A stretch of DNA of 64,000 nt, taken from positions 4,181,001 through 4,245,000 of the forward strand of contig NZ_CP034783.1 of the NCBI RefSeq assembly GCF_006094435.1. The letters run 5' to 3'. Source of the stretch: Pseudomonas sp. MPC6 (GTDB lineage Bacteria; Pseudomonadota; Gammaproteobacteria; Pseudomonadales; Pseudomonadaceae). Below the pieces are notes generated by a model that ran no database searches, was not told where the DNA came from, and saw only the letters and a list, made by a program, of their open reading frames with translations. A program made the translations under genes and the position numbers. Below, in pieces: positions 35,945 to 47,972 of this stretch (within the stretch, counting starts at the first letter, position 1; each line of letters starts with the position of its first letter).

Positions 35945-36184
35945 ATGGATTCACCTACACACGACTTGAAAGGCTTGTTCGACCAACTCGGCCTGGATTC
36001 CACCGAGAAAGCCATCGACGATTTCATCGCCAGCCATTCCCCGCTGCCCGATGACAAGAAACTCATCGATGCCGAGTTCTGGACACCGCAGCAAGCCGGC
36101 TTCCTGAAAGAGCAATTGCGCGAAGACGCGGATTGGGCGCGGGTGGTCGACGACCTCAACCTGCGCATGCATCAAGTTCACTAG
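35945..36184 (+). CDS. DUF2789 family protein
   Basis: A 79-residue protein beginning MDSPTHDLKGLFDQLGLDST, the family start, with a conserved helical core ending RVVDDLNLRMHQVH. The ATG at 35945 is chosen because AAGGAG lies six bases upstream; the earlier ATG at 35939 abuts that site. Function is unknown. It is convergent with the next gene, with eight bases between them. Confidence 0.85.
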   Translation: MDSPTHDLKGLFDQLGLDSTEKAIDDFIASHSPLPDDKKLIDAEFWTPQQAGFLKEQLREDADWARVVDDLNLRMHQVH

Positions 36185-36192
36185 CCTTTGAT

Positions 36193-36396
36193 TCAATGCA
36201 GGCTGTCGGGTGTTCCGGCGCTCAATTGCGCCAGCCAGGCAGCCCTGCACTCTTGCGCCTCTTCGCGACTGGAAAACGCCGTCCCCCGGCGCTCGCCATC
36301 CAGCAGCACCACCCAGCAGACTCTCTGACCCATCGCACGCAAGCTGGCGGGCACACCGCTGCCAATCATCACCGCTACATCGACCCTGCCTTGCAT
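36193..36396 (-). CDS. small hypothetical protein
   Basis: A 67-residue protein starting MQGRVDVAVMIGSGVPASLR and ending SAGTPDSLH. The ATG at 36396 has GAGG five bases upstream; a GTG at 36423 would add nine residues but lacks a ribosome-binding site. Possible short beta hairpin WVVLLDGERRGTAFSS. No family was recognised. Confidence 0.6.
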   Translation of the reverse strand: MQGRVDVAVMIGSGVPASLRAMGQRVCWVVLLDGERRGTAFSSREEAQECRAAWLAQLSAGTPDSLH

Positions 36397-36514
36397 GCTG
36401 ACCTCGTGAATTTCATTAGCCACCTAACTATGTAGGCAGAATAATGAGTCCATTCACAAAGAAACAGTCACAGGCGTGCACATCTTTTTTGCGCAACAAG
36501 TAACAATAAGATGC

Positions 36515-38116
36515 TCAGCGCGGCTTTTCCGGCTGGTAGCCCAGGCGCAGTCCACCCCAGTGCCGGCCCTTGAGCATGATCGGCACCGAGAGATCGTGCA
36601 TCAGCTCACCGGTGTCGCGGGTATAGGTTTGCAGCAGCACGGCCTGTTGATGGCTGCCACAGCGCAGCCCGGTGCGGTCGGCGAACTTGCGTTTGGTGCG
36701 GTTGTTCAGGCTGTCGACCTGCGCGTCGCCGGTCAATGGCTGGCTGAAGGCCTTGTTATGGGTCGGCACATAGCCTTGCTGGGTGCAGGCAATGGCGAAC
36801 ACCAGGCCTTCATGGCGCGGCAGCAACGATTCCTGGATCGCCGGCAGGACCTGATCGGTGTAGCGATCGAAACGGGTCTGGTATTTGGCCGGGCTGGTGT
36901 TGGGGATCGTCTGGTAATTGCGATCGAACAGGTCGTCGAGGCTGACTCGGCCTTCGTCGATATCCGCTTCGAAACGCGCCGCAATCCGGCTCGCGCCTTC
37001 GCGGGCCAGGTCATAAATGCGCTGGTGATAGTCATCCAGCCCGACTTCGGCCAGACGCTCGCTGATGGTTTCGGCCTGACCCTCCATTTGCACGGCCGCC
37101 TGGGCCAGGCGGCGGGTCTGTTGGTCGCTGACCGCCAGATCGCTGCGCATCTGTTCGATGGCGTGGAACAGGCTGTCGAGTTGCTCGCGGTTGGTCTGCG
37201 CACCCTTGGCGATGTCCCCCACCTGGCTTTCGACGCCTGCCGCCAGACGCGCGATGTTGTCCAGATGCTTGCCGGTGTGCTCGACCTGTTCGACGCCGGT
37301 GTCGAGGTCACTGGACAGCTGGCGGATCTGCTCCACCACTTGCGCAGTGCGCTGCTGGATATCGGCGACCATCTCCCCGACTTCGCCAGTGGCGATCGCC
37401 GTGCGCGCGGCCAGCCCGCGAACCTCATCGGCCACCACCGCAAAACCGCGACCGTGCTCCCCGGCACGGGCCGCCTCGATTGCCGCGTTGAGTGCCAGCA
37501 GATTGGTCTGACTGGCGATCGACTGGATCACCAGGGTCACCCGCTGGATCTCGTCGCTGCGCAGGCTCAGGGCTTCGATCAGCTCCCGGCTGTTACTGGC
37601 GCGCTGGCTGAGCTGATGCATGCGGGCAATGGACTCGATCAGCTCCGTGCGCCCTGTCGCGCTGCTGCGGTGAGCCTCGCTGGCCGCACTCAGGGCTTGG
37701 TGGCTGAGGGTCGAAGTGGCTTGTTCGGTGGCGATCATCACTTCGGCATTGCTGACGATCCGCGCGGCGGCACCGAGTTGCGATTGCAGCCTGTCGGCCA
37801 GTTGCTTGACCGAATAGGCGACGCCGGCGGCCGACAGTGCGTTATGACTGGTGGTGTAGGAAAGATCGCGAGTCAACTCGCCAAGGGCGTCGGCGTTGTC
37901 GGCAGGAGGTTGGGTGATGGGTCGCGAGCGCAGGCGCGGCAGCCAGATAATCAGCACGGCCAATGGCAGGCCAAGATAAAGCGAGCCGCCACCCAGCGCC
38001 ATGCCACACAACAGGAGCATCAGGGCGATGCTTTGCAGGGTCGGCGTGAGCCACTGTTTTTTCGGCAGAAGTACGGCTGCGGGCACTGCCGCGGCCAGAG
38101 ACCCGTCTTGCGTCAT
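36515..38116 (-). CDS. methyl-accepting chemotaxis protein with C-terminal sensor
   Basis: A 533-residue transducer of unusual order. An N-terminal membrane hairpin (about residues 30-65) has no periplasmic domain. The signalling domain follows, with the conserved hairpin tip region [19 protein letters not shown]. The last 160 residues form a Cache-like sensor ([45 protein letters not shown]), which must be cytoplasmic. No HAMP domain is visible. The start at 38116 has GGGGTG upstream; a GTG at 38125 is an alternative. The ligand is unknown and would be an internal metabolite or redox cue. Confidence 0.85.
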   Translation of the reverse strand: MTQDGSLAAAVPAAVLLPKKQWLTPTLQSIALMLLLCGMALGGGSLYLGLPLAVLIIWLPRLRSRPITQPPADNADALGELTRDLSYTTSHNALSAAGVAYSVKQLADRLQSQLGAAARIVSNAEVMIATEQATSTLSHQALSAASEAHRSSATGRTELIESIARMHQLSQRASNSRELIEALSLRSDEIQRVTLVIQSIASQTNLLALNAAIEAARAGEHGRGFAVVADEVRGLAARTAIATGEVGEMVADIQQRTAQVVEQIRQLSSDLDTGVEQVEHTGKHLDNIARLAAGVESQVGDIAKGAQTNREQLDSLFHAIEQMRSDLAVSDQQTRRLAQAAVQMEGQAETISERLAEVGLDDYHQRIYDLAREGASRIAARFEADIDEGRVSLDDLFDRNYQTIPNTSPAKYQTRFDRYTDQVLPAIQESLLPRHEGLVFAIACTQQGYVPTHNKAFSQPLTGDAQVDSLNNRTKRKFADRTGLRCGSHQQAVLLQTYTRDTGELMHDLSVPIMLKGRHWGGLRLGYQPEKPR

Positions 38117-38252
38117 CGTTGTCACCCCATGCAGCTTCTAATTGTTGTGTCCGCATTAAACGCCACTACAAGGCCATTATCTATGGTCCGTTAGTCGTGG
38201 GCGTTGCAGCAGATCAATAGAAGTGCGCGGGGTTTTTCGCAGACGTCGAAAA

Positions 38253-38320
38253 GCATCGCGGGCAAGCCCGCTCCCACAAGGTATGCATTGAACCTGTGGG
38301 AGCGGGCTTGCCCGCGATGG
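38253..38320. repeat. REP pair, short spacer
   Basis: Inverted pair of the ATCGCGGGCAAGCCCGCTCC type and its complement with only about 15 bases between arms, forming a strong hairpin. It lies just downstream of the DksA-like gene. Confidence 0.85.
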
Positions 38321-38346
38321 GGGCGCTACTGAATCGCGCTACTGAA

Positions 38347-38751
38347 TCAGGCCTGACGCTGGTGCTTGTCGATCTGCTCGTGACGCTCTTGAGCTTCGAT
38401 GCAGTACTTGGTGGTCGGGCTGATCAGCAGGCGCTTGAGGCCAATGGCCTCGCCGCTGTCGTCGCACCAGCCGAAGCTGTCTTCCTTGATGCGCTCCAGC
38501 GCCTGTTCCAACTGAGGCAGCATTCGCTGGTCGCGATCGATCGCGTTCACCAGCCAGGTGCGCTCTTCTTCGACAGACGCAGCGTCAGCCGGGTCGGCCG
38601 GGGTATCCAGGCTCTCGATGGCGATGCGGTTCTGTTCGATGCGCTCGTGGGTTTCGACTTTCATGTTCTGCAACAGCTCGGAGAAAAAAGCATGTTGCTC
38701 GGCATTCATGTAGTCATCCGCCGGCATGGCCAGCAACTTGTCCTTTGTCAT
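38347..38751 (-). CDS. DksA/TraR-family RNA polymerase-binding protein with two-Cys zinc site
   Basis: A 134-residue DksA homologue: an N-terminal helix, a coiled coil whose tip includes DTPADPADAASVEEE (acidic tip residues retained), and a C-terminal globular region. The canonical four-Cys zinc finger CxxC...CxxC is reduced to CDDS...CIEA, keeping the first and third Cys only. Zinc-poor paralogues of this kind, such as P. aeruginosa DksA2, can replace DksA when zinc is scarce. It would modulate transcription with ppGpp. It is a single gene; a Zur box was not identified. Confidence 0.85.
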   Translation of the reverse strand: MTKDKLLAMPADDYMNAEQHAFFSELLQNMKVETHERIEQNRIAIESLDTPADPADAASVEEERTWLVNAIDRDQRMLPQLEQALERIKEDSFGWCDDSGEAIGLKRLLISPTTKYCIEAQERHEQIDKHQRQA

Positions 38752-39031
38752 TGATTTCTCTATAAAAAAACGTGCATTAAGGCGAATAAGGGAGCGTTCC
38801 GGCGGACCTGGTCGGTCAGCGGAAAGGCGCCAGTTGTTCCAAGCGCCACCCGGCACTCAATTTACGAGGGGCGGCAGTCTAAGGCCGACTTGAGGCCTCA
38901 GCAACTGAAAAGACAGCGAATTCGTCCGACAAAGCCCCGAAAGTGCTCTATGGCAGGCTATGCGGTGGTTATCGGAGTGCGTTTATAGCAAGAAATTCCA
39001 TCGAGCGGCTTTACAGAGAAGACAAACGGCT

Positions 39032-39061
39032 GCGCCACGCGGGTCAGGCGTGGCGCTTTTT
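39032..39061 (+). terminator. intrinsic terminator (plus-strand U-tract)
   Basis: Stem GCGCCACGC / GCGTGGCGC, seven-base loop, then TTTTT on the plus strand. It lies 16 bp past the stop of the minus-strand ABC permease gene, but in that direction the stem is followed by AGCCGTTTG rather than a U-run. It may end the iol transport operon weakly, or end an unannotated plus-strand transcript. The 326-base gap 38752-39077 otherwise contains nothing I recognise. Confidence 0.6.
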
Positions 39062-39077
39062 GCGGTTTGCTTCGGTT

Positions 39078-40100
39078 TCAGCGCTTGAGTTTACGCTTGT
39101 TGCGGTATTGGTCGATCACCACCGCTAACACAATGATCAAGCCCTTGATGATGTCCTGAATATACGCATCAACCCCGACAAAGGTAAAGCCGCTGGCCAT
39201 CACCCCGAGGATCAGTGCGCCGATCACGGTGCCGGTGATGCGCCCCACCCCACCGGCCAGGCTGGTGCCGCCGATCACTGCCGCGGCAATCGCGTCCAGC
39301 TCATACGACATGCCCATCCCCGCCTGCCCGGTCGCCGCGCGTGCCGAAGCCACCACCCCTGCCAGGCCGGCAAGCAGCCCGGCGATGCTGTAGACGATCA
39401 CCAGATGGCGCTTGACGTTGATCCCCGAGGTGCGCGCCGCCTGCATGTTGCCGCCGATGGCATAGGTGTACTTGCCGTACTTGGTGTAACGCAACGCGAT
39501 GTGAAAGATCACCGCGACCACCAGGAAAATCACCACCGGCATCGCGCCGTGGCCGATGGCGGTGTAGGAGTCCGACAGCATGCTCACCGGCTGCCCTTCG
39601 GTGTAGTAACGCGCCAGGCCGCGCGCCGAGACCATCATGCCGAGGGTGGCAATGAACGGTGGGATGCCGGTGATGGCAATGATGCTGCCGTTGATCGCCC
39701 CCGCCAGCAACCCCACGCCAAGCCCCGCGATCACCGGAATCCACACCGGCAAGTCGGTCAGCGAGGGGAACACCGCCCGGGTAAAGTCGGAGGTCTGGGC
39801 CAGGCTGGCGGCGATCATCGCCGACAGCGCCAGCACCGAGCCGGAGGACAGGTCGATACCGGTGGTAATGATGACCTGAGTGACGCCGATGGCCAGCAGG
39901 CCGATGATCGACACTTGCAGGATCATCAGCACCAGGCGCTGGGAGTTCATCAGGAAGCTCTGGTCGCGCACGATCCAGCCGAACACTTCGAACACCAGGC
40001 CGATGCCGATCAGCACCAGGAAGATACTCAATTCGGTCGGAAAGCGCCGGCGACTCTTGACCGGTACCGTTGCTGGCTTGTTTTCCAGTATCGCGTTCAT
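39078..40100 (-). CDS. sugar (myo-inositol) ABC transporter permease
   Basis: A 340-residue RbsC-type permease with about ten helices. The conserved stretches include VIITTGIDLSSGSVLALSAM and AAAVIGGTSLAGGVGRI. It is the third gene of a transporter operon (binding protein, ATPase, permease) inside the inositol cluster, so myo-inositol is the likely substrate. No ribosome-binding site is obvious, so translation may depend on the preceding gene. Confidence 0.88.
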   Translation of the reverse strand: MNAILENKPATVPVKSRRRFPTELSIFLVLIGIGLVFEVFGWIVRDQSFLMNSQRLVLMILQVSIIGLLAIGVTQVIITTGIDLSSGSVLALSAMIAASLAQTSDFTRAVFPSLTDLPVWIPVIAGLGVGLLAGAINGSIIAITGIPPFIATLGMMVSARGLARYYTEGQPVSMLSDSYTAIGHGAMPVVIFLVVAVIFHIALRYTKYGKYTYAIGGNMQAARTSGINVKRHLVIVYSIAGLLAGLAGVVASARAATGQAGMGMSYELDAIAAAVIGGTSLAGGVGRITGTVIGALILGVMASGFTFVGVDAYIQDIIKGLIIVLAVVIDQYRNKRKLKR

Positions 40101-40156
40101 AACCCATCACCCTTCTATCGCGTCTTTGACGCTGGCCGAGCCAGCGCCGGCATCCA

Positions 40157-41722
40157 TTAGTGAACCGCGGACATGCCCGAGGCCAGTTGCATCACCCGTT
40201 CCTGGGTCGCTTCGCTGCGGTCGAGGGTGCCCATCAGATCGCCCTCGTGCATGACCATCACCCGGTCGCTCATGCCGAGTACCTCCGGCAGTTCCGAGGA
40301 AATCATGATCACCGCCATGCCCTCGCTGGCCAGGTAGGAAATCAGCCGATAGATCTCGGCCTTGGCGCCGACATCGATGCCGCGGGTCGGCTCGTCGAGA
40401 ATCAGGATTCGCGGGTTGGTCATCAGCCAGCGCGCCAGCAAGGCCTTCTGCTGATTACCGCCGGACAGCGTGTCGATGCACTGCTCGAGCGACGGAGTTT
40501 TCACCCGAAGCTTCTTGCACATGTCTTCGCACAAGGCGCGCAGGGCTTTTTGCTGGATGAATCCGTGGCCGGCGTAGTGCGGCAGCACGGCCATTTCCAT
40601 GTTTTCCAGGACCGACAGGCACGGGAACAGGCCGCTGAGCTTGCGATCCTCGGTCAACAGCGCGAAGCCCTTCTCGATGGCCATGTGCGGATCGGTAATG
40701 CGCACCACCTCGCCATCCAGCCGCATCTCGCCACCGTCGCTCGGGGTGATGCCGAAGATCGCCTCGGCGACATTGGTCCGCCCCGAGCCCATCAACCCGG
40801 CGATGCCAAGAATCTCGCCGACATGCAGGTCGAAGGACACGTCCTTGAAAATGCCGTCGAGCTTGAGGTCGCGCACCGACAGCAACAGCTCGCCGATCGG
40901 CGTCTCGCGCACCGGGAACAGCTGGCTCAGTTCGCGCCCGACCATCATCGAAATCAGGCTGTCGCCGTCCATGCTGTCGGCCCGCTGCAGGCCGATGTAG
41001 GCGCCGTCACGGAACACCGCCACTTCATCGGCGATGCTGAACACTTCGTTCATCTTGTGGGTGATGTAGATGATGCCTTTGCCCTGGCGCTTGAGGTCGG
41101 CAATGATCGAAAACAGGTGGGCGACTTCCTTGTCGGTAATGGCCGAGGTCGGTTCGTCCATGATCAGGATGTCCGAGTCGTAGGACACCGCCTTGGCAAT
41201 CTCGACCATCTGCCGCTCGGCGATGCTCAGGTTGCCGACCTGCTCTTCCGGGTCGAGGTCGATGCGCAGCCGCTCCAGCAGCTTCGCCGTGCAGCGGTGC
41301 ATCTCGCGGTGGTCGATCATGTGCAGGCCGTTGAGCTGTTCCCGGCCAATCCAGATGTTCTCGGCGATGCTCATGTGCGGCATCAGGTTGAGTTCCTGGT
41401 GGATCATCGCGATCCCGGCCTGCAGCGCCGCCAGTGGCGTCTCGAACACCACCGGTTGGCCCCGCAGGCGCAGTTCGCCGGCATCCGGCTGGTAGATGCC
41501 GGCGATGATTTTCATCAGGGTGGATTTGCCTGCGCCATTTTCGCCCATCAGCGCCAGCACGGAACCGGGGCGGACCCGCAGCTGCACATCGGACAGGGCC
41601 ACCACACCGGGAAACCCCTTGCTGACGTTGATGATCTCCAGCAGGTACGGCTCATCGACAGGCATTGCAGTTGGCAGGACACCCACCATCGGGGGGCTCG
41701 AAGCGGTCGCTGAAGCGAACAT
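40157..41722 (-). CDS. sugar (myo-inositol) ABC transporter ATP-binding protein
   Basis: A 521-residue duplicated ATPase of the RbsA/MglA type. The first cassette has Walker [10 protein letters not shown], signature [12 protein letters not shown] and Walker [11 protein letters not shown]. The second has a divergent loop (GLMGSGRTN), signature [12 protein letters not shown] and [10 protein letters not shown], as is usual for this subfamily. The start MFASATASS at 41722 is chosen because GGAG lies nine bases upstream. It energises uptake with the neighbouring permease. Confidence 0.88.
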   Translation of the reverse strand: MFASATASSPPMVGVLPTAMPVDEPYLLEIINVSKGFPGVVALSDVQLRVRPGSVLALMGENGAGKSTLMKIIAGIYQPDAGELRLRGQPVVFETPLAALQAGIAMIHQELNLMPHMSIAENIWIGREQLNGLHMIDHREMHRCTAKLLERLRIDLDPEEQVGNLSIAERQMVEIAKAVSYDSDILIMDEPTSAITDKEVAHLFSIIADLKRQGKGIIYITHKMNEVFSIADEVAVFRDGAYIGLQRADSMDGDSLISMMVGRELSQLFPVRETPIGELLLSVRDLKLDGIFKDVSFDLHVGEILGIAGLMGSGRTNVAEAIFGITPSDGGEMRLDGEVVRITDPHMAIEKGFALLTEDRKLSGLFPCLSVLENMEMAVLPHYAGHGFIQQKALRALCEDMCKKLRVKTPSLEQCIDTLSGGNQQKALLARWLMTNPRILILDEPTRGIDVGAKAEIYRLISYLASEGMAVIMISSELPEVLGMSDRVMVMHEGDLMGTLDRSEATQERVMQLASGMSAVH

Positions 41723-41766
41723 GATCAGGTACTCCATCAGCAAGGTCGCGCTTGCCCCTTGCGTGC

Positions 41767-41780
41767 TTATTGTTGTTATT
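41767..41780 (-). promoter_or_regulatory. candidate Crc/Hfq CA motif cluster before the ABC ATPase gene
   Basis: Minus strand AATAACAACAATAA contains overlapping AAnAAnAA matches. It lies between the binding-protein stop and the ATPase start, about 45 bases from the ATG. Confidence 0.5.
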
Positions 41781-41791
41781 GAACGGAAGGA

Positions 41792-42718
41792 CTATTTGAA
41801 CTGGTCGACGTTGTCCGGGGTGATCAGGCGAAACGGCACCCACACCGCCGACTCGACCGGCTCGTTTTTCGCCATTTTCACCGCGGTGTCGATCGAGCCG
41901 TCAGCCTGGCCCTTGGCGTCCTGGAACACCGACGCCGCCAGCGCCCCCTTCTTCACCGCGTTCAAGCCATCCGGCGTACCGTCCACTCCGGCGATCAACA
42001 CACTGCCCTTGGCCACGCCGGCCTGTTGCAGGGCCATCGCGGCACCGATGGCCATCTCGTCGTTGTTCGAGACCACGGCGTCGAACTTGCGGCCCTGGGT
42101 CAGCCAGTCGTTGACCAGGGTCATGCCTTTATCCCGCAGCCAGATGCCGGTCTGCTCTTGCTCGATCTTGATGTTCGGGTATTTGGCCAGCACCTCCTTG
42201 ACGCCCTGGGTGCGGTTGGTGGTGGAATTGTTCGCGAGGTCGCCCAGCAGAATCACGATATCGCCCTTGCCGCCCATCTTGTCGGCCAGGTACTGCATCT
42301 GCATCTCGCCAGCCTCCCGATCGTTGGAGGCGACGGTTACCACGCCTTTGGGCAGGTTCAGGTCATCGGGACGACGGTTGACATAGACCAGCGGGATACC
42401 GGCCTTGACTGCGGCCTGGGTGATTTTTCTGGTGGCGGCGGTATCCACCGGGTTGACCACGATGGCGTCGACTTTCTGACTGATAAAGCTTTCCACCTGG
42501 CTCAGTTGCTTGACCACGTCGCTGCGTGCGTCTTCGAACTGCAGCTGGACGCCGTCGGGATAGGACTTGGCTTTCTGGTCCATGGATTCGCGCAGGTAGG
42601 TCAGCCAGGTGTCATCGAACTGCGACATGCTGACGCCGATCTTCATGTCGGCGAGCGCAGCGCCGCTGGCGAACATCAGGGACAGGGCAAGTGAGGCGAA
42701 ACGGATCCTGGTCTTCAT
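41792..42718 (-). CDS. sugar (myo-inositol) ABC substrate-binding protein
   Basis: A 308-residue periplasmic type I binding protein. A signal peptide ends SGAALADM. Family blocks include VDAIVVNPVDTAATRKI and FDAVVSNNDEMAIGAA. Most similar in layout to RbsB and to myo-inositol-binding IbpA-type proteins. It is the first gene of the transporter operon, preceded by a promoter with an embedded TGGAA-N6-TTCCA operator 121 bp upstream, the same palindrome as before iolC. That supports inositol as ligand. Confidence 0.88.
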   Translation of the reverse strand: MKTRIRFASLALSLMFASGAALADMKIGVSMSQFDDTWLTYLRESMDQKAKSYPDGVQLQFEDARSDVVKQLSQVESFISQKVDAIVVNPVDTAATRKITQAAVKAGIPLVYVNRRPDDLNLPKGVVTVASNDREAGEMQMQYLADKMGGKGDIVILLGDLANNSTTNRTQGVKEVLAKYPNIKIEQEQTGIWLRDKGMTLVNDWLTQGRKFDAVVSNNDEMAIGAAMALQQAGVAKGSVLIAGVDGTPDGLNAVKKGALAASVFQDAKGQADGSIDTAVKMAKNEPVESAVWVPFRLITPDNVDQFK

Positions 42719-42736
42719 GAAAAGTCTTTCTCCACA

Positions 42737-42744
42737 TTCTTGTT
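42737..42744 (-). promoter_or_regulatory. candidate Crc/Hfq CA motif in the binding-protein leader
   Basis: Minus strand AACAAGAA, a perfect AAnAAnAA, 18 bases before the start codon of the ABC binding-protein gene. Confidence 0.45.
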
Positions 42745-42831
42745 GGTTTTATGGATAAGGCGTGACGATTTCAGTGAACGGACGAGCGGGAAAAGCGTTG
42801 AAACGTAGCGCATGGCAGGGCGCTGGAAATG

Positions 42832-42860
42832 ACTTTATTGGAAATTAATTTCCATATCAA
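42832..42860 (-). promoter_or_regulatory. candidate sigma-70 promoter of the inositol ABC operon
   Basis: Minus strand -35 TTGATA (42855-42860) and -10 TAAAGT (42832-42837) are separated by exactly 17 bases. The IolR-like palindrome fills the spacer, so a bound repressor would directly block RNA polymerase. Confidence 0.55.
42839..42854. promoter_or_regulatory. candidate IolR operator TGGAA-N6-TTCCA before the ABC operon
   Basis: TGGAAATTAATTTCCA, a perfect 16-bp palindrome, 121 bp upstream of the binding-protein start. The same TGGAA-N6-TTCCA pattern occurs 124 bp upstream of iolC, next to the RpiR-type regulator gene. Confidence 0.65.
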
Positions 42861-42877
42861 CTCATTTTAGAATTTTT

Positions 42878-43927
42878 CTATGATTTTATTCCATGAGGCC
42901 CGAACGGGCTCAATTCCACCACTTGCCGGCGTTCGGCACTGAGCCGCGCGGCGTCTAGCACGCGGGTTGTCGCCAGTGCATCACGGGCGTCCACGGGCAG
43001 TGGGCCACCGCTGTGTAACGCGGTTTGCAGCTGTAAATAGAACTGATTCCAGCAGCCTCGCTCGGAGGGCACCCGCTCGCGCACCTCGCCCTGCTCGAAC
43101 CAGCCCCAGCGACGATGCTCTTCAACGCCCCAGCGTTCGCCTTCGGACCTGGGTGTGAGCCCGGCGAGCGACGCTGCCTCCTGCCCGTCCAGACCGTCGA
43201 CGCTGTAGCACCCCAGGGTGCCGGTCACCCGAAAGCGCGGCCCGGGGGTGTTTTGCCGACAACTGCCGCCCAGGTGCGAGGTCACGCCACTGGCGTGGGT
43301 CAGGGCCATGAAGAAGCCATCGTCGAAGGCCTGGCCCGGCTCCAGATAATCGAGTTCGGCATAAACCCGTTGCACCGGGCCGAACAACAGGAGCGCCTGA
43401 TCCACCAGATGGCTGCCCAGGTCGCGCAGGAAACCGCCGCCGCTGCCGTTGTTCACCGACTGCGGCGAGTAACGTTCGATCCGCGATTCGAAACGGCTGA
43501 CCTGCCCCAACGCGCCAGACTCGATGAGTTTGCGCACCGTGAGGAAGTCCGAGTCCCAGCGCCGGTTCTGATAGACGCTGAGCCGCACGCCCTGGCGCTC
43601 GGCCATGGTGATCAGGGTTTGCGCCTGCTGCGCATCGGCGGCGAACGGCTTGTCGCTGACCACTGCCACACCGTGTTCGATACCGTCGAGCACCAGCGCC
43701 GGACGCCCCTTGAGCGGCGTCGACACCACCAGCACATCGATCCCGGCTTCCACCAGTTGGCCGATGCTGTCGAAGGCCGGCACGCCCGGATGCTCGGCCG
43801 CCAGCAACTGTCGGCGCTCCGGTGAGCGGGTCACCACCCCGACAAACTTCGCCGCCGGCAAACTGCTGATCAGCGGAGCATGGAAAAACCGGCCACCGTG
43901 GCCGTAACCGACAAGTCCGATACGCAT
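42878..43927 (-). CDS. Gfo/Idh/MocA-family oxidoreductase
   Basis: A 349-residue NAD(P)-dependent dehydrogenase. The N-terminal Rossmann motif is GLVGYGHGG; a catalytic DKPFA (Lys of the EKP-type motif) follows. The C-terminal beta-sheet domain contains GGGFLRDLGSHLVDQ. In inositol clusters a second enzyme of this family often acts on scyllo-inositol or another isomer; here that is inference. The start MRIGLVGYGHG at 43927 follows AAGAAGGA. It is separated from iolG by a REP pair. Confidence 0.85.
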   Translation of the reverse strand: MRIGLVGYGHGGRFFHAPLISSLPAAKFVGVVTRSPERRQLLAAEHPGVPAFDSIGQLVEAGIDVLVVSTPLKGRPALVLDGIEHGVAVVSDKPFAADAQQAQTLITMAERQGVRLSVYQNRRWDSDFLTVRKLIESGALGQVSRFESRIERYSPQSVNNGSGGGFLRDLGSHLVDQALLLFGPVQRVYAELDYLEPGQAFDDGFFMALTHASGVTSHLGGSCRQNTPGPRFRVTGTLGCYSVDGLDGQEAASLAGLTPRSEGERWGVEEHRRWGWFEQGEVRERVPSERGCWNQFYLQLQTALHSGGPLPVDARDALATTRVLDAARLSAERRQVVELSPFGPHGIKS

Positions 43928-43941
43928 GTGTGCATTCCTTC

Positions 43942-43949
43942 TTATTGTT
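43942..43949 (-). promoter_or_regulatory. candidate Crc/Hfq CA motif before the Gfo/Idh gene
   Basis: Minus strand AACAATAA, a perfect AAnAAnAA, immediately upstream of the AAGGA ribosome-binding site. Confidence 0.5.
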
Positions 43950-43979
43950 CTGTAACCGCTTACTGGGTGAACACGGAAT

Positions 43980-44071
43980 CTGTGGGAGCGGGCTTGCCCG
44001 CGATGGCGGCAGCACATTCAACATCATTGTTGCCAGTGACACCGCTTTCGCTGGCAAGCCAGCTCCTACAG
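43980..44071. repeat. mixed REP pair inside the iol cluster
   Basis: One arm is of the GGGAGCGGGCTTGCCCGCGA type and the other of the CGCTGGCAAGCCAGCTCCTA type, so two subtypes face each other. It lies between iolG and the second oxidoreductase gene and may lower read-through or stabilise the iolG end. Confidence 0.85.
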
Positions 44072-44082
44072 GGGGAAAGGGG

Positions 44083-47060
<2,978 letters not shown>

Positions 47061-47125
47061 GCTTGCACCTTCCTTTAAAGCCAAATCCGCTGTGCCTTGA
47101 AATGCGCTCCCACAGGGGATCTTTA

Positions 47126-47947
47126 TCAGCCTTGAGTTTTTTGCAGGTGATCCATGCTCGCGCCGATCGCCTGCTCGATATCCGCCAACCCATGCACGCT
47201 CTCGGCAAACGGCTCGAACGACAGGTAGCCGCTGTACCCGCTGCTCAGCAAGGTGTCGATCTGCGCCGAGTTACCGAGAATGTCGCCCTCGCCCACCAGC
47301 ACCCGATGGCCATCGCGAATGCTGTTCAGTGGCGCCTCGGCATCCTCGACCCCGGAGATGTGCACCAGCCCGGTCAGTTCAGGGAAAAACTCATGTTCGC
47401 CGGCCAGGTGATGGTGGAAGGTGTCGTGCACCAGGCGGAACACATCCAGCCCGCCGATGGCCTTGAGCGCGTCCACCGCCGTGCGTTTGCGGCGCAGCGA
47501 GCACTCTTCGAAACCCAGGGGCTCGATGAAACCGAGAATCCCGTGATCACGCAGGATCGGCGCCAGCTGACTCAACGCCGTGCGCAAGCCTGACGCGCGC
47601 TCGGCTTCGCTGCGCGAGTCGGCGCGGTCGTTCAACGGGCACATGACCAAGCCCCGGGCGCCGCAATCACGGGCATAAGCGGCCAGCTTCAAGGCCTGCG
47701 CCCGGCGCTCGTCGTTCCACACATCGAACGGGTACAGCGCATTGATCGACAGCACGCTGATGCCTTTGGCCGCGCACAACTCACGTACGTGTTCGGCTGC
47801 GGTGCCGTCCTCGATCTCGATGCCCTTGAGGTCGTTGCGGATCTCGATGGCGTCGGCCTTGAGGGTCACCGCCAGCTCGATGAACGCCGGCAGGGACAAA
47901 CGGGGGGCGACCATACGGTTCAGGGCGAAACGCAGGGGTTTGCTCAT
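47126..47947 (-). CDS. iolI: IolI-like TIM-barrel isomerase
   Basis: A 273-residue xylose-isomerase-like TIM barrel. Probable metal ligands are seen in GFIEPLGF (Glu), LVHDTFHHH (Asp/His), HISGVEDAE and LSFEPFAE (Glu). IolI interconverts inosose isomers, so this enzyme could bring D-chiro- or related inositols into the pathway. The exact reaction is not determined from sequence. The start [10 protein letters not shown] at 47947 overlaps an AACAATAA motif. Confidence 0.8.
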   Translation of the reverse strand: MSKPLRFALNRMVAPRLSLPAFIELAVTLKADAIEIRNDLKGIEIEDGTAAEHVRELCAAKGISVLSINALYPFDVWNDERRAQALKLAAYARDCGARGLVMCPLNDRADSRSEAERASGLRTALSQLAPILRDHGILGFIEPLGFEECSLRRKRTAVDALKAIGGLDVFRLVHDTFHHHLAGEHEFFPELTGLVHISGVEDAEAPLNSIRDGHRVLVGEGDILGNSAQIDTLLSSGYSGYLSFEPFAESVHGLADIEQAIGASMDHLQKTQG

Positions 47948-47954
47948 TATTGTT
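47947..47954 (-). promoter_or_regulatory. candidate Crc/Hfq CA motif at the iolI start codon
   Basis: Minus strand AACAATAA, perfect AAnAAnAA, ending on the first base of the iolI ATG. A protein bound here would directly block ribosome entry. Confidence 0.5.
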
Positions 47955-47972
47955 GTGCTCCGCACAGGTGCA

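Noticed and set aside
38943..39128. A 61-residue plus-strand frame in the dksA-permease gap.
   Set aside because: It runs through the terminator hairpin and into the permease gene, with no ribosome-binding site or family resemblance.
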